Part shown: positions 1 through 11,779 of the stretch, in pieces | Position numbering within the stretch: the first letter of the stretch is position 1 | Layout of the letters: every line of letters begins with the position of its first letter | Origin: Ipomoea triloba | Lineage: Eukaryota; Streptophyta; Magnoliopsida; Solanales; Convolvulaceae | Assembly (NCBI RefSeq): GCF_003576645.1 | Contig: NC_044916.1 | Coordinates: forward strand, 25,271,799-25,335,798 | Length of the DNA stretch: 64,000 bases | Direction of reading: 5' to 3' | Notes under the pieces: generated by a model | Databases searched by the model: none | What the model saw: the letters and a program-made list of their open reading frames with translations, nothing else | What the model was told of the DNA's origin: nothing | Program-made: the position numbers and the translations under genes

Positions 1-321
1 CCAAAAATAAAAATCTTCCAACTTATCAGTTGTGGTCCAAACAGATAAAGTTTCGGTGGAAAATAATTTAAACAGGAATAATTTTGAAACCAAAAATTTA
101 TCTCAGACTAAACCTCAAAATTGGGCCACGTTCGGTACACCGCGAAATTTTGCGATGTTACGATCAAAATAAATTTTCGCTGCTATGGGCTGATTTAATT
201 AAATAGGAAGTTCAAGGTTAATAGTAGGGTGTCTAATAATCCATTTCCTAGGACTATCGGGTCCGAACACCAGCTCCTAAAAATCTTACGGTTCGTGACC
301 GGTACGTACGATCGTAGCTTA
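1..321. repeat. LTR-like repeat, copy 1, cut off by the window start and a gap
   Basis: All 321 bases reappear without a visible difference at 2034-2354. The second copy runs on to an end typical of plant LTRs. Copy 1 stops at an N run, so its true right end is unknown. It may be a second LTR of the same family or the same locus assembled twice. Confidence 0.7.
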
Positions 322-532
322 NNNNNNNNNNNNNNNNNNNNNNNNNNNNNNNNNNNNNNNNNNNNNNNNNNNNNNNNNNNNNNNNNNNNNNNNNNNNNNN
401 NNNNNNNNNNNNNNNNNNNNNNNNNNNNNNNNNNNNNNNNNNNNNNNNNNNNNNNNNNNNNNNNNNNNNNNNNNNNNNNNNNNNNNNNNNNNNNNNNNNN
501 NNNNNNNNNNNNNNNNNNNNNNNNNNNNNNNN
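322..532. other. assembly gap (N run)
   Basis: 211 unresolved bases. Open frames drawn through it are meaningless. Confidence 1.
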
Positions 533-1288
533 TCCTCATTTAATTCCATCATTAATCCAATCTTTAATCATAATCCTTATAAGCTCATAATCTTCATAAC
601 TTTCCTTATTTATTAATAAGAATAATAGTTCCTAAACACCATTTTAATCACTAATCACCACCCTTAACCATAATTCATAATTGATTTCCACCTTAAATCA
701 ATAAACCATAACCCACATGCATAATTACCCTCATTAGTCTTAACCCATCAATATTGTAATCCTTACTTATTTATGATGCCCATAACTCATATTTAGTCCA
801 CAATTTCTCACCTTCAACAACTTACCCATCTATACTTAACATAAATCTTTAGTCCTTAGTCCAACATTATCCTCATCACTAGGCTTCAACGTGAACCAAA
901 TCACCATAATTAATCATTAAGTACTCTTAATCATCACCTTAATCCACCATCATTAATTAACAAAATTCATTATTGCCCATAAATCACCATTAAACTTTAA
1001 GTACCCCTTAAATTCATCGTTAATATACTCATAAGCTATTAATCATCCAAGAACCACCATCTCATAATCTATTTGCCAACATCCATATTCATAACAACTT
1101 TAACAACACCATTAATGAGAACTCACCAACACAACATTTTGTACATATGTATTATGTAAAATACAATTACATATATATTATACATACCACATGTACATAA
1201 CAATTTTACTTAGATCTCATCATATTTCAACCAAACAATCAATTATCCAATTTCAAGTGACTAAACCGACTTAAGGGATTCCTTACCT
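533..1288. other. AT-rich non-coding stretch between gaps
   Basis: The plus strand is poor in G and full of short motifs around taatca, ccatt and cataa. There is no open frame of note. It lies between two gaps and the two copies of the LTR-like repeat, so it may be part of a long terminal repeat or retroelement. I see no gene. Confidence 0.5.
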
Positions 1289-1754
1289 NNNNNNNNNNNN
1301 NNNNNNNNNNNNNNNNNNNNNNNNNNNNNNNNNNNNNNNNNNNNNNNNNNNNNNNNNNNNNNNNNNNNNNNNNNNNNNNNNNNNNNNNNNNNNNNNNNNN
1401 NNNNNNNNNNNNNNNNNNNNNNNNNNNNNNNNNNNNNNNNNNNNNNNNNNNNNNNNNNNNNNNNNNNNNNNNNNNNNNNNNNNNNNNNNNNNNNNNNNNN
1501 NNNNNNNNNNNNNNNNNNNNNNNNNNNNNNNNNNNNNNNNNNNNNNNNNNNNNNNNNNNNNNNNNNNNNNNNNNNNNNNNNNNNNNNNNNNNNNNNNNNN
1601 NNNNNNNNNNNNNNNNNNNNNNNNNNNNNNNNNNNNNNNNNNNNNNNNNNNNNNNNNNNNNNNNNNNNNNNNNNNNNNNNNNNNNNNNNNNNNNNNNNNN
1701 NNNNNNNNNNNNNNNNNNNNNNNNNNNNNNNNNNNNNNNNNNNNNNNNNNNNNN
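1289..1754. other. assembly gap (N run)
   Basis: 466 unresolved bases that end directly in a TC microsatellite, a common cause of broken assembly. Confidence 1.
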
Positions 1755-1802
<48 letters not shown>

Positions 1803-1846
1803 GGAATTGAGATGGGAATGAAGAAATGAAATTTCTTCACTTTATC

Positions 1847-1892
<46 letters not shown>

Positions 1893-1909
1893 GTAATATG
1901 ATATATATT

Positions 1910-1937
<28 letters not shown>
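1755..1937. repeat. microsatellite cluster (TC)n, (TA)n, (TAA)n
   Basis: TC repeats occupy 1755-1798, TA repeats about 1849-1889 and TAA repeats about 1909-1937. No coding signal. Confidence 0.95.
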
Positions 1938-1940
<3 letters not shown>

Positions 1941-2033
1941 TGTGGAATGCTTATCCATTCATATATATATAATAATAAAATATGGATGAAGAAATGGGGT
2001 AGAGAAAGTGACACTTGTCAAAATCTTGTGGTT

Positions 2034-2458
2034 CCAAAAATAAAAATCTTCCAACTTATCAGTTGTGGTCCAAACAGATAAAGTTTCGGTGGAAAATAAT
2101 TTAAACAGGAATAATTTTGAAACCAAAAATTTATCTCAGACTAAACCTCAAAATTGGGCCACGTTCGGTACACCGCGAAATTTTGCGATGTTACGATCAA
2201 AATAAATTTTCGCTGCTATGGGCTGATTTAATTAAATAGGAAGTTCAAGGTTAATAGTAGGGTGTCTAATAATCCATTTCCTAGGACTATCGGGTCCGAA
2301 CACCAGCTCCTAAAAATCTTACGGTTCGTGACCGGTACGTACGATCGTAGCTTATTTACAACTATTCTAACTAGCAAAAATTATTCTGAATATCTATGAA
2401 TCATAACTTGAGCATGGAAATGCCTTAGGATAATGTTAGGAAAATACGGGGTATTACA
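2034..2458. mobile_element. LTR-like repeat, copy 2, with probable LTR 3' end
   Basis: 2034-2354 repeats 1-321 exactly. The segment continues to CGGGGTATTACA ending at 2458, the inverted-repeat terminus (TGTAATACCCCG start) shared by many plant Ty3-type LTRs. No primer-binding site is evident after it, so it could be a solo or 3' LTR. The start cannot be fixed. Confidence 0.5.
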
Positions 2459-2998
2459 TTTGGCGTCTTATAAACGGCGACAAGATTCGGAGTTCTAGGG
2501 TTTTAGGGTTTTGCGTTAAATACTCTGCAGTTTTGGATTAATATAATGTTGTCAACACCCCTTCACTTCTAGTAATTCCGTAATTCCCCCTTTTGGCCTT
2601 TGCTCATTTGTTGAATTTTTTTGCTTTTGCATCCAATATATTCTTATTTTGGAGTTGGTTGGTAAATAGATGTTAGCTTATTGGGTTAGTGGGTTTGATT
2701 AGTTAATAGTATTAGCTTATTGTAGAAAAATATTCAGTAATTCAATGGGATAGTTCAAGTGGCAAGTAAGCGGTCGTTTACTTCATTTCTCTGTTTTTCC
2801 ATTTCCAGTTTTCCATTTCTCCATTTTTCCATTTTTCCTTCTCCATTCCTCCAGTTTTCCATTTCTCCAATTTTTCAAATTTCCTTCTCCATTCCTCCAA
2901 TTTTTCATTTCTTTAATTTTAGTACATAGTTTGACAAAATAAAATACTCAAAACCTCATTTCCATATAACGTTTGTATATTTCTACATTCTACGACAA

Positions 2999-3000
2999 AG

Positions 3001-3046
<46 letters not shown>

Positions 3047-3140
3047 TAATAATGATAGTAATAATAATAATAATAACAATAATAATAAAGATTATAATAA
3101 TGATAACAATAATAATAATGATAAAATAATAATAATAAAG
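2999..3140. repeat. (AAT)n microsatellite tract
   Basis: Almost uninterrupted AAT units with a few GAT/CAAT variants. The long poly-Asn and poly-Tyr frames here are artefacts of the repeat. It abuts the tail side of a SINE-like sequence, so it may have grown from that tail. Confidence 0.95.
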
Positions 3141-3262
3141 ATAAGCGAAGCGAACTGCACAAAACAAAGCTTAAAAGGAATGCACAGAACAAAGCTTCGT
3201 GCACCTCGCGCCTTATAGGATTCGAACCCAGACCTCGCACATATAAGGCATTGTTCACCCGC
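3133..3262 (-). mobile_element. tRNA-derived SINE-like insert
   Basis: The reverse strand contains GGGTTCGAATCC (RNA polymerase III B box), preceded by GTGCGAGGTCT. It runs into an ATT-rich tail facing the microsatellite. No complete A box was found, so this is a SINE remnant rather than a tRNA gene. Confidence 0.45.
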
Positions 3263-3600
3263 ATCTTTTCCATTTCTCCAAATGGAGAATTTGGAATTTC
3301 CTTTCTCCATTTTTCTACAAAAACAGAAGAATGGAGATGGAAAGAGGTAGTAGAGAAATGATTTTAGTAAACAAGTTTTCCATTTTCCATTCCTCCGCTA
3401 CTCCATTTCTCCATTTTTTTGAAAAATCTTCCATTTTTCCAAGTTAGTAAACAACCCTAAGCTTTCTTTGTAGTAAACAACCTCTTGAACGAGTTGAAAA
3501 TGTAATTTTTTGAATTTTAGTATTTTGGAGCAATAAGTTGTTATATTGATTGTTTAATCAAGTCAAACAGCTAATAGTGGCCAAATCACATTTATGTATA

Positions 3601-4956
3601 CTAGTTTTTACTTTTATTTGTGTTTCTCTTTTTATTTTTGTACAAATCACATTAATGTATAAAAATATATATCATTAAATAATTTAATTAAAATCTTTTA
3701 AATGACACTCATGTTGAGGTCTATATGTATACTAATTTTTCATGTGCATTGCGCGATTGGGATAATACTCAATGTTTATTTTTAAATAAGTGCTTTAAAG
3801 TATATCAATGGAAGATTATATTAAAGTTGTTCATGCATAGGTAATTAAATAATGAATTTGCTTATTTAAATATGTAGTTCTAAGTTTATGAATGCAAGAT
3901 AATATAGTCAATTTTCAAAAAAAGATAATATAGTCAAGATTGATTATAATTATCACTAAAATAATTGTCTGCAACTTTGTAAAAATGACTGTCTAAACAC
4001 TTATTCTAAAAATAATAGTCTAAATGTGGTTGAAATTTCACTAAATCTTCTTAATTCTCTTTTGGGTAGCTTTGTCATTGTCTTAATCTTCAGTACATAT
4101 CCTCTTATTTTGTATTGGTAGTGTGTCATGTTCAATTGTGTTACTGGTGATAGCATAGAGGGCAACATCATGCAATGAGATTATAGTGTAAGAAGTTGTG
4201 GGTCTACCTTGTTGTGTATACGATTGGATCTTAGTTATACAATAAACTCTTAATCTTGCAAGCACCTATTGATATTTGACAGTGGTAGTTTTTTCCCCTA
4301 TATGTTTCATGTGCTGTGAGATTTGTGTCGTACATTCTCACGTGAAAGTATTTAAACAAAATATTAATATTTATTATATTTGTAGAAGGTTAATGAGTAG
4401 TACAGTTTGTTCTAGTTTCATAACTTGTTTACTTGATAGTAACAACAATAACTTTGCAAGTAGTCCGAATACTGATACTGCAATATGTCCAGTTTCATCA
4501 TATACATCCATTTTGCACATGTAACTACTAATTTATTTAATTTAATAAGAGTAATAAAGTGGAGTACTTACTTTTGAATAATATAGTCTAACTTATTTGT
4601 AGTATATGTTCAACAATATGCCAACTTTGATTGGGATGAGGTTCGAACCGAAGACATTTCTTATAGAAATTAATGGGTAAGTTAAAAATTAACGGAATAT
4701 TAACGGAGAAGATAATATTTAACGGAAAACTTAACGGATAATCATACAATTAAGGATAAATTAGGAAATCTCAAGGAAAAATATAAATTTAAACAATTTG
4801 AACCATCCATTTGATTTAATAATTTGACCGTCATTTTTCTGCCCATTATAGGCATAACTTTATTAGTATAGTAGATAGTAGATAAAGGAATTACGTTATT
4901 GTAATGTTTATATTACAATTTTAAATTTATTTAATTTAAATTTGAGATGTCTAAAT

Positions 4957-4997
<41 letters not shown>

Positions 4998-5747
4998 TGT
5001 AAAACATTTTTATAAATTTGATATTTATATTTTAAAAAGTAACTAACATATAAATTCAATATATAATGTGTATAGATTATTATTATATTGAAAAATATAA
5101 GAAAATATATATATGGTGGATGCATGTGCATAATAATAATAGTGGAAAAGATAACGGAAGTTATAACGGTATGGGTATATTTGTTCAAAATATTATATAG
5201 TACAACCATTATAACATAATGTATAAAAAAAATTAACGGAAAAACGGACATAAATGAAGGGTATAACTTTCATTCACACTTATTATGTTTTTATAGATAA
5301 TAATAAGATTTAAGATTTAGATTTATGATCATATAGAATAATGCGCATGCAGTGTAATGTTTATGAACATCAAGCTTTATTTTTGTGAACATAAAGAAGC
5401 AACATTATGACCATATTGTGGAGTAAATGGAAATACATATATATGATGTATAGTTTAATGTTTATGTACATTAAGATTTAGGTTTATGACCATATAGAAC
5501 AAATATTAAAAACATGATACATGATGATGTTATTAAACATGATACTCTGATTGACATTTAATACCAAATGATATCGTTTTGGACTATGGTTCACCATGCA
5601 AAGTAGAACATAGTCCATGATATAATTTTCGGCATACTGGTCACTTATTAGTTCAGTCCGATTGTATGCCAATTCACAAGAAGTGGACTACTTACCCTCA
5701 GTTTATATGTGATGCTTTGTACTTGGATTTGAATGAATGACATTATT

Positions 5748-5793
<46 letters not shown>

Positions 5794-6959
5794 CACACAC
5801 ACACTTGTTTAAATGCGGGCAAGCTTCTTGTACGGTCGTACAAATTTTACCATTAGATATGCATAAATGTACCACAACGTATTAAAAAATGCGCCACTAG
5901 GGTGAAAATGTACAAATGCATCACAACCCTAAGACGTGCGGTCATGCACCATTAGGTATGCAAACAACAACGTATTCATAAATGCACCAGGGGTGAAATG
6001 CACAAATTTACCACACCTGTTACATTTCTAAACACGTGGTGGTGCATTCTTGCATACCTGGTGGTGACATGACCGCACCGTCCGCACGGGAAGATAAGAA
6101 CATGTTATTATGAGAAAATTAAGAACCAACCACAACTATCCATATGACACCTAATCTAATGGTTATAAATCAAGGAGGAAAAAAAAATCACAATGGGGTT
6201 TTTATAATAATTTTTTTTTCAACTCGCACTTTCTAACATTATACCGTGCACTTTTCAACATTTTATTGTGCATTTTTACCAATTTGAAAACGTAGTATAC
6301 TTAGAAACACTTTTATAGCACATTTAGTTCATGGAATGAACATATATCCTACTTAAACACATATGAAATCATATTATATGATTCATCATTCTAACAATGC
6401 CTAACTCAGACACATCAAAATCATGTTTTACCAAGTAAGTTATGCTTTATTAGGACAAATTAAGCAACATATTCATTCTATAACAATGGCTTGGTCTGAG
6501 TCTCGGAAGCCACCGATGCTTCTGCCTGACAGTTGTCATTAGTAGCAGCATACCGCGTTCCAACGCCTCTTCCGTTCTCTGTGAATATAAAATAATAATT
6601 TAAAATTAAAATTGAAATTAAAATTATTAAAAAAACAGAACGTGGCCGGAGACGAAGAGTTTCTCTATTAATAATATTAATCTGAATTATCTTAACCATT
6701 TATTTAATTAAATAATTTATCTGAACTATCCATTTGATTAAATGATTTGACCATCATTTTTTTTCCTCATTTTATGCCTAACTCTCTTTGGTTCTCAGTA
6801 GTATAGTAGATAGATAGATAAGTATGTACGGAGTATTATTAAAGATTCATAGGTAACGTGGAATATAACGATTTCCTTTTATTTTTTTGAGAATATAACG
6901 ATTTCCTTAAACACTCTCTCGTATTGATTTCTTTCTTAACTGGGACTAGGAGATACATC
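3601..6959. other. intergenic DNA with microsatellites and repeat remnants
   Basis: AT-rich with no supportable gene. It contains (AAT)n at about 4956-4994 and (TA)n at about 5754-5791. A B-box-like GAGGTTCGAACC lies near 4639. A possible orphan exon on the minus strand at 6481-6579 is discussed in the findings. Confidence 0.7.
5808..6092. repeat. degenerate repeat with inverted ends
   Basis: The left end has GTACGGTCGTAC and the right end ATGACCGCACCGTCCGCACG. Between them, variants of CCATTAGGTATGCA and ATGCACCA recur on both strands. It looks like a decayed MITE; boundaries are uncertain. Confidence 0.35.
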
Positions 6960-7716
6960 AAACATCATATACATTCATACGTGCCGTCCGCCCCGACCCG
7001 ACATTCCACCAGCGCATTGACCTAACGACCTATGCACGTACGCATCAACATTGAGATTACGCCATAACTCTAGGCTTCACTTCGATTGAGGTACGATTCT
7101 TCTGTTCTTTGATTTTGAAGTGTTTGTAATCGGTCAATTTCCCCAACTTCATGCTGAGGTTTGTTCTGGGGTGGGTTTTCTGCTATTCTCAGTGTTTCTG
7201 CGTTTATCAGCTGACTTATGTTCTACGTTTTTCATTATATGCAAGTAGCAGCGCACGTGTGTAAAGATTGTGGTTTTGGGGTAGATTCAGTTCTCTCCTC
7301 CCTGTATGTAATATTGCCGTTCTGCGTGTACATTGACGTGCTTTTATTGTTTACTATTTGCTTGTGATTGAGAGGGCCTTGAATATTTGGCTAAGATTGA
7401 TGTTTCTTAATAACGAAGGAGTGGGAAAAGTGAACTATAATACGGACTGATGAAACTGTTGGGGTTCGGTGTATGGTGGAGCTAAACTTTTTAAAATTGA
7501 ACAAATTAAAGGATTCAAGGTTTAATTTTGTTTGTTTGTTTGTTTGTTTGTTTGGTTTTTTTTTTTTTTTTTCAAATTTTAAATTAAATGTTATTGATTG
7601 TTTCTACTGCATGAGGGGTTTGTAATAATAAATTTTTGTTTTTTTTTTTTTTTCTGTTTGACTGACATATGTTGAGCTCTTTATTTGTGATTAGTTGGGA
7701 AATTCTGTACTGCTAG
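6960..7716 (+). promoter_or_regulatory. 5' leader and probable leader intron of the KH-domain gene
   Basis: GAG|GTACG at 7090/7091 fits a splice donor. TGCTAG directly before the start codon (AG at 7715-7716) fits an acceptor after T-rich tracts. This suggests a non-coding first exon ending at 7090 and an intron of about 626 bp. The intron holds a (GTTT)n run near 7528-7555 and two poly-T runs. Transcription start not determined. Confidence 0.5.
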
Positions 7717-10700
7717 ATGGGCGAGACTGGGAAGCGATTCCGCAGGGATGATGGGGACTACAAGAATCAGAGAAGGAGGATAGAGAGAGATGACAAGGGT
7801 GATGCTGAGCTGGTTGTCTACAGGATTTTATGCCCCGGTATTGTTATAGGAAGTGTTATTGGAAAGAGTGGGAAAGTCATAAATTCCATTAGACAAGAAA
7901 CCGGTGCAAGGGTCAAGGTGGTGGACCCATTTCCGGGTGCTAAGGATAGGGTTATACTCATTTACTGCTATGTAAGAGAGAAGGAAGATGTTGAGATTGA
8001 CAAGGAATTGAGTGATTATAGGCCGCTTTGTGCTGCACAGGATGCTCTTCTTAAGATGCATGCAGCAATTGCTAATTCTATTGCTTCACTTGGGGAATCT
8101 GACAGGAGGTGGAAGGACAGGGAGGATTGTCAGCTTCTTGTTCCTTCTAGCCAGAGTGCAAATATCATTGGGAAATCTGGGGTAACCATAAAGAAGCTGA
8201 GAGGCAAGACAGGGACACACATCAGGGTAACTGCAAAGGATGCCAGTGATCCAAACCATTCTTGTGCATTGGAGTTCGATAATTTTGTGCTGGTTAGTAT
8301 TATTCACTGTAATAAATAGTTTCTGCTTTATATGCACTTTGAAGTCTTTTAAGATGTCTTTTGAATCTTGAGGCTACATTTTCAATTTTTTTTTGTTTGT
8401 TAATTTTAAATTTGTTTTGTTCTGTTTAATTTCCTTCTTTCAAATAATTAAAATTGCTATTTATAGAAAATTAGAAACTGTGCTTCGGTTGTTTATGGAT
8501 GATTCATGATGTGCTTTGTATTTGTGCCTAGATTTCTGGTGAGTCAGAAGCTGTAAAGAAAGCACTCTTTGCAGTATCTGCAATCATTTACAAGTTTGCA
8601 CCTAAAGAAGATATTCCTCTTGATACCACTATTCCGGAAATCCCTGCAAGTATTATTATACCGTCAGATGCTCCTATATATCCAGCTGCTGGCATTTACC
8701 CAGGCGTAGATCCTATTGTCCCTACCAGGCCTGTTTCCTCTGTTTTAGGTCCACATGTACAAGAGTTTCCAGGTTATCTGGATGCAGGGAGCACGTGGCC
8801 AGTTTACTCATCTGCTCTTCCTGTTGTTTCGGGTCAGACTGGTGCATCTCGAACCGAGGAGTTGAGGATCAGATTATTATGCCCATCCCACAATGTTGGG
8901 CGTGTTATTGGCAAGGGTGGAAACTCAATCAAAAGCATAAGGCAGGCTAGTGGTGCTCAAGTTGAGGTTGGTGATGGTAGAGCTGAACGGGATGAGTGTA
9001 TCATCACTGTGATCTCTCAGGAGGTATTGTCTTCCATATTGCATAATATAGGATATCTTCCTTACTGCCTTTTAAAATTAGGGGGAATTGACTGAAATTG
9101 GCAAAAATGGGATAAGATGGAGACAAATAACTTGGACGAAAAATGGCAAAACTACTTTGGTGCTAATGCACTTTAGTCGAACTTTTCCCTCAAATGCATG
9201 TGGTAAATGCATTTGGGCCTAATTTTTAAATTTTCACCACCATGATGAAATTTTAGGGAAAGTTTGACTAGCCTAAGTAGTTTTGCCTATTTTTGTCCAT
9301 CCCATTCCATTTTTTCCTATATCAGTTAATTTATCTTAAAATTAGTGAAGGTGGAAGAAAATTCTTCTATTTGGAATCCTTTTGTAAGTATTTTGTTCAT
9401 AGGAGAGCAGTTCTCACTTTCCATTTGATGCAAGGATTGCACCAAAAACAAAATTTACCATGCACTCTCCCCCATGTGACCTATGTTCTTCTTAAAAGTG
9501 TTTCTTTTGGGGTCCATAGGACCATATCCTCAAGATATTTGCTAATCCCATGCTCATACAGCATAACTGTTATGTCAAATCTTCTATGTTCCATCATCTA
9601 CTTCATCCTACTGACCTACTCTATGATTTTATTTATTTTTACATCAACATTATCTTCTTCCATTTGGTTTAACCACTCCCATGTATGGCCTTGTGCAGTC
9701 AGTGGATGATCTTAAGTCAATGGCAGTTGAAGCTGTGCTATTGCTGCAAGGAAAGATAAATGATGAGGATGAAGACACTGTAACTATATGTCTTCTTGTC
9801 CCGTCTAAAGTTATTGGGTGCCTTATTGGTAAAAGTGGTTCAATCATAAGTGAAATTCGAAAAAGAACTAAAGCTGAGGTACGGATCTCAAAAGGCAAGA
9901 AACCCAGGTGTGCAGATGCAAGTGATGAACTTGTTGAGGTTTGCATTTGGTTAATTTATTTTCTATTTGACTTCTTGCTTATTGTGAATCTTTATCAGTA
10001 TGTTGATGCTCAAGTTGCATATTTAGGTGGTTGGGGAAGTCAGCAATGTTAGGGATGCACTTATCCAAATTGTGCTGAGGCTCAGAGATGATATTCTCAA
10101 AGACCGAGAAGGTGGGCATAATTCTTCTTCTGGTGCTGATATTTTACACACTGGTGGGGCTCATCTTTCAGTGCCTTCAGTTTTATCCAGTATTCCTCAA
10201 GTAACTTCTTTGAGATATGAGCAAAGTACTGAAACTGGGGCTGGGGCTGGTGTTGGGATGCTTTCTTCAAACAGCGTTTATGGACATGGATTGCTATCGG
10301 TATGCCACCTGCATTTTCTGAATTCTTTTCTATTTCACTCATTGTTAAATCATGGAATATCCGAATATCAAGGCGTTCTTAGTTCTATTTATATTTGATT
10401 CTTTGATTATTTGATCCTTGGTTGTACTAGTTTCCTTTTAGTTAGTCCATATTCCATCCTTAAAGAAGGCCTAAAAGAAAAAGGGCAAGCAGCAAAATGT
10501 ACATGGACGAATTGAAGAATGATTGGTGTTGATTAGTACCATATTTTGTGTGTAAAAAGGAGTATAAAATTTGTTGGGGAAAATCTAGATCATATTAAGT
10601 TGAACTCAGAGGATTTTATACTATGCGGTCATATAATGGTATTGGCTACTCAGTGTGGACAGAGAAAGGTTATCTGATATTCACATCAGTTTCCTTTTTA

Positions 10701-11779
10701 TTTCTTCTGCTCCTTAGAAAATTGAATTCCTGATGTATAGATGAGTTTAACCATTTCGTAGTCCTTAACTATGATTTTAGAGTTCCTACTTCCTACACAA
10801 CATTATATTAAAATTAGCTATAATTTTATGCACCTATGACTGAAATTATAAAAAGTGGCTAAACATTTAAAATGTCTTTATGTTCAAGGAGTGATAAAAA
10901 ATGTTACTATCTGTTCCACATTTTTCCTTCTCAATTTAATTTCTTGTTAAATCTTTTTTTTTTCATGTTTTCCTACCCTCGTTTGTGTTGGAAGATTGGA
11001 GACAATAGCCATGGATTGTTGTCATCCTATTCACCTAAATTATATGGCAGGTACTATACCTTACATTCTGGTATTTGTTTATTTTATTTTTGTGGAATAG
11101 TTCTTTGGTGCTCTCTCCCTCTCTCTCTCTCTCAAGTGTGACAGTGACTTGTATTTTGAGCAGATTACCTCCACCCTCCACCCTAGAAGTCGTTATCCCT
11201 GCTCATGCTGTTGGTAAGGTTATGGGCAAACGTGGAACTAACATGGACAACATTCGAAAGGTGCATATTTTACTGTATTTAGTATCACCTTTTCAGTGTT
11301 TTAATTATTTCACAAATAAAAGGTTCATTATTTCCTATATGGGTCAGATTTTCTTTGCTCAATCTTCCACAGCTAACGAAATGGTTTTGATTTTTAAACT
11401 TTGGATAACTTCACCTAATCATGCATGTGTGACATAATGTTTGTTTCCATTTTCCTAATAAACTTCGAATGGAAAAATTTAACAAATCATTTATGTGGAT
11501 GAGGCATTATTTTCTTCTGAAATTGGACCTTTTACATTATGCTTTCTAAGTTGAATGTTTGCTGGTCAGACATATAGAGTGGGAACCTTATTTTATTGCA
11601 GCTATAATCCTTTTAATTTTCTTATTTACGCATTTATTCTCTTCCAGATATCTGGAGCATCTATTGAGATCACTGATTCCAAATCCTCCCGAGGTGATCG
11701 TATGGCTTTAGTATCTGGCACACCTGATCAGAAACATGCTGCTGAAAACTTGATCCAGGCATTCATAATGGCCACTTAG
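7717..11779 (+). CDS. five-KH-domain RNA-binding protein (At4g18375/RCF3/HEN4-like)
   Basis: Seven exons were joined by eye: 7717-8292, 8532-9023, 9699-9938, 10027-10299, 10995-11050, 11164-11260 and 11648-11779. All introns are GT-AG, the frame stays open, and the product is 621 aa. Five KH modules carry intact GxxG loops: GKSG (residues 49-52), GKSG (152-155), GKGG (319-322), GKSG (400-403) and GKRG (567-570). KH1-KH2 and KH3-KH4 are tandem pairs; KH5 stands alone at the C-terminus. A Pro-rich linker (about 220-300) separates the pairs and a Gly/Ser linker precedes KH5. The N-terminus is Arg/Lys-rich. In plants this poly(C)-binding-protein-like family acts in nuclear pre-mRNA processing (HEN4 in AGAMOUS splicing, RCF3 in stress gene expression and microRNA biogenesis). 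The exact orthologue is not settled. Weakest points are the 56-bp exon 5 and its acceptor GGAAG. Confidence 0.9.
9082..9335. mobile_element. intronic MITE with 10-bp target duplication
   Basis: It lies in coding intron 2 of the KH gene. Inverted ends pair AATTGACTGAAATTGGCAAA with the reverse complement of the CCATTTTTTCCTATATCAGT end. Inner arms (TTGCCTATTTTTG, AGTAGTTTTGCC) are also inverted. TTAAAATTAG flanks it at 9072-9081 and 9336-9345. A 9-10 bp duplication suggests a Mutator-type MITE. Confidence 0.8.

Larger units (their letters stand above)
2769..3475. mobile_element. insertion with short inverted ends and pyrimidine-rich arms
   Basis: The left edge reads GTCGTTTACTTCATTTC and the right edge is rich in AGTAAACAACC. 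Both arms are built of CCATTTCTCC/TTTTCCATT repeats. A SINE-like insert and long AAT tracts occupy the middle. Boundaries are approximate and no target duplication was assigned. Confidence 0.4.
2655..3600. mobile_element. MITE split by a second insertion
   Basis: The left part (about 2660-2730, TTAGCTTATTGGGTTAGTGG) and the right part (about 3505-3595, TTTTGGAGCAATAAG and TCAAACAGCTAATAGTGG) match, in inverted orientation, an uninterrupted copy at about 62738-62977. The intervening 0.75 kb is absent from that copy, so something inserted here. Confidence 0.65.

Noticed and set aside
195..2014. Open frames running through N runs and TC/TA repeats
   Set aside because: Their length comes from unknown bases and simple repeats; no real protein content.
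3219..3243. tRNA gene, from GGGTTCGAATCC on the reverse strand
   Set aside because: No acceptor stem or full cloverleaf; it fits a SINE remnant. The same holds for the other B-box hits at 4639, 18110, 49440 and 60100.
2919..3310. Poly-Asn, poly-Ile and poly-Tyr frames
   Set aside because: Translations of the AAT microsatellite.
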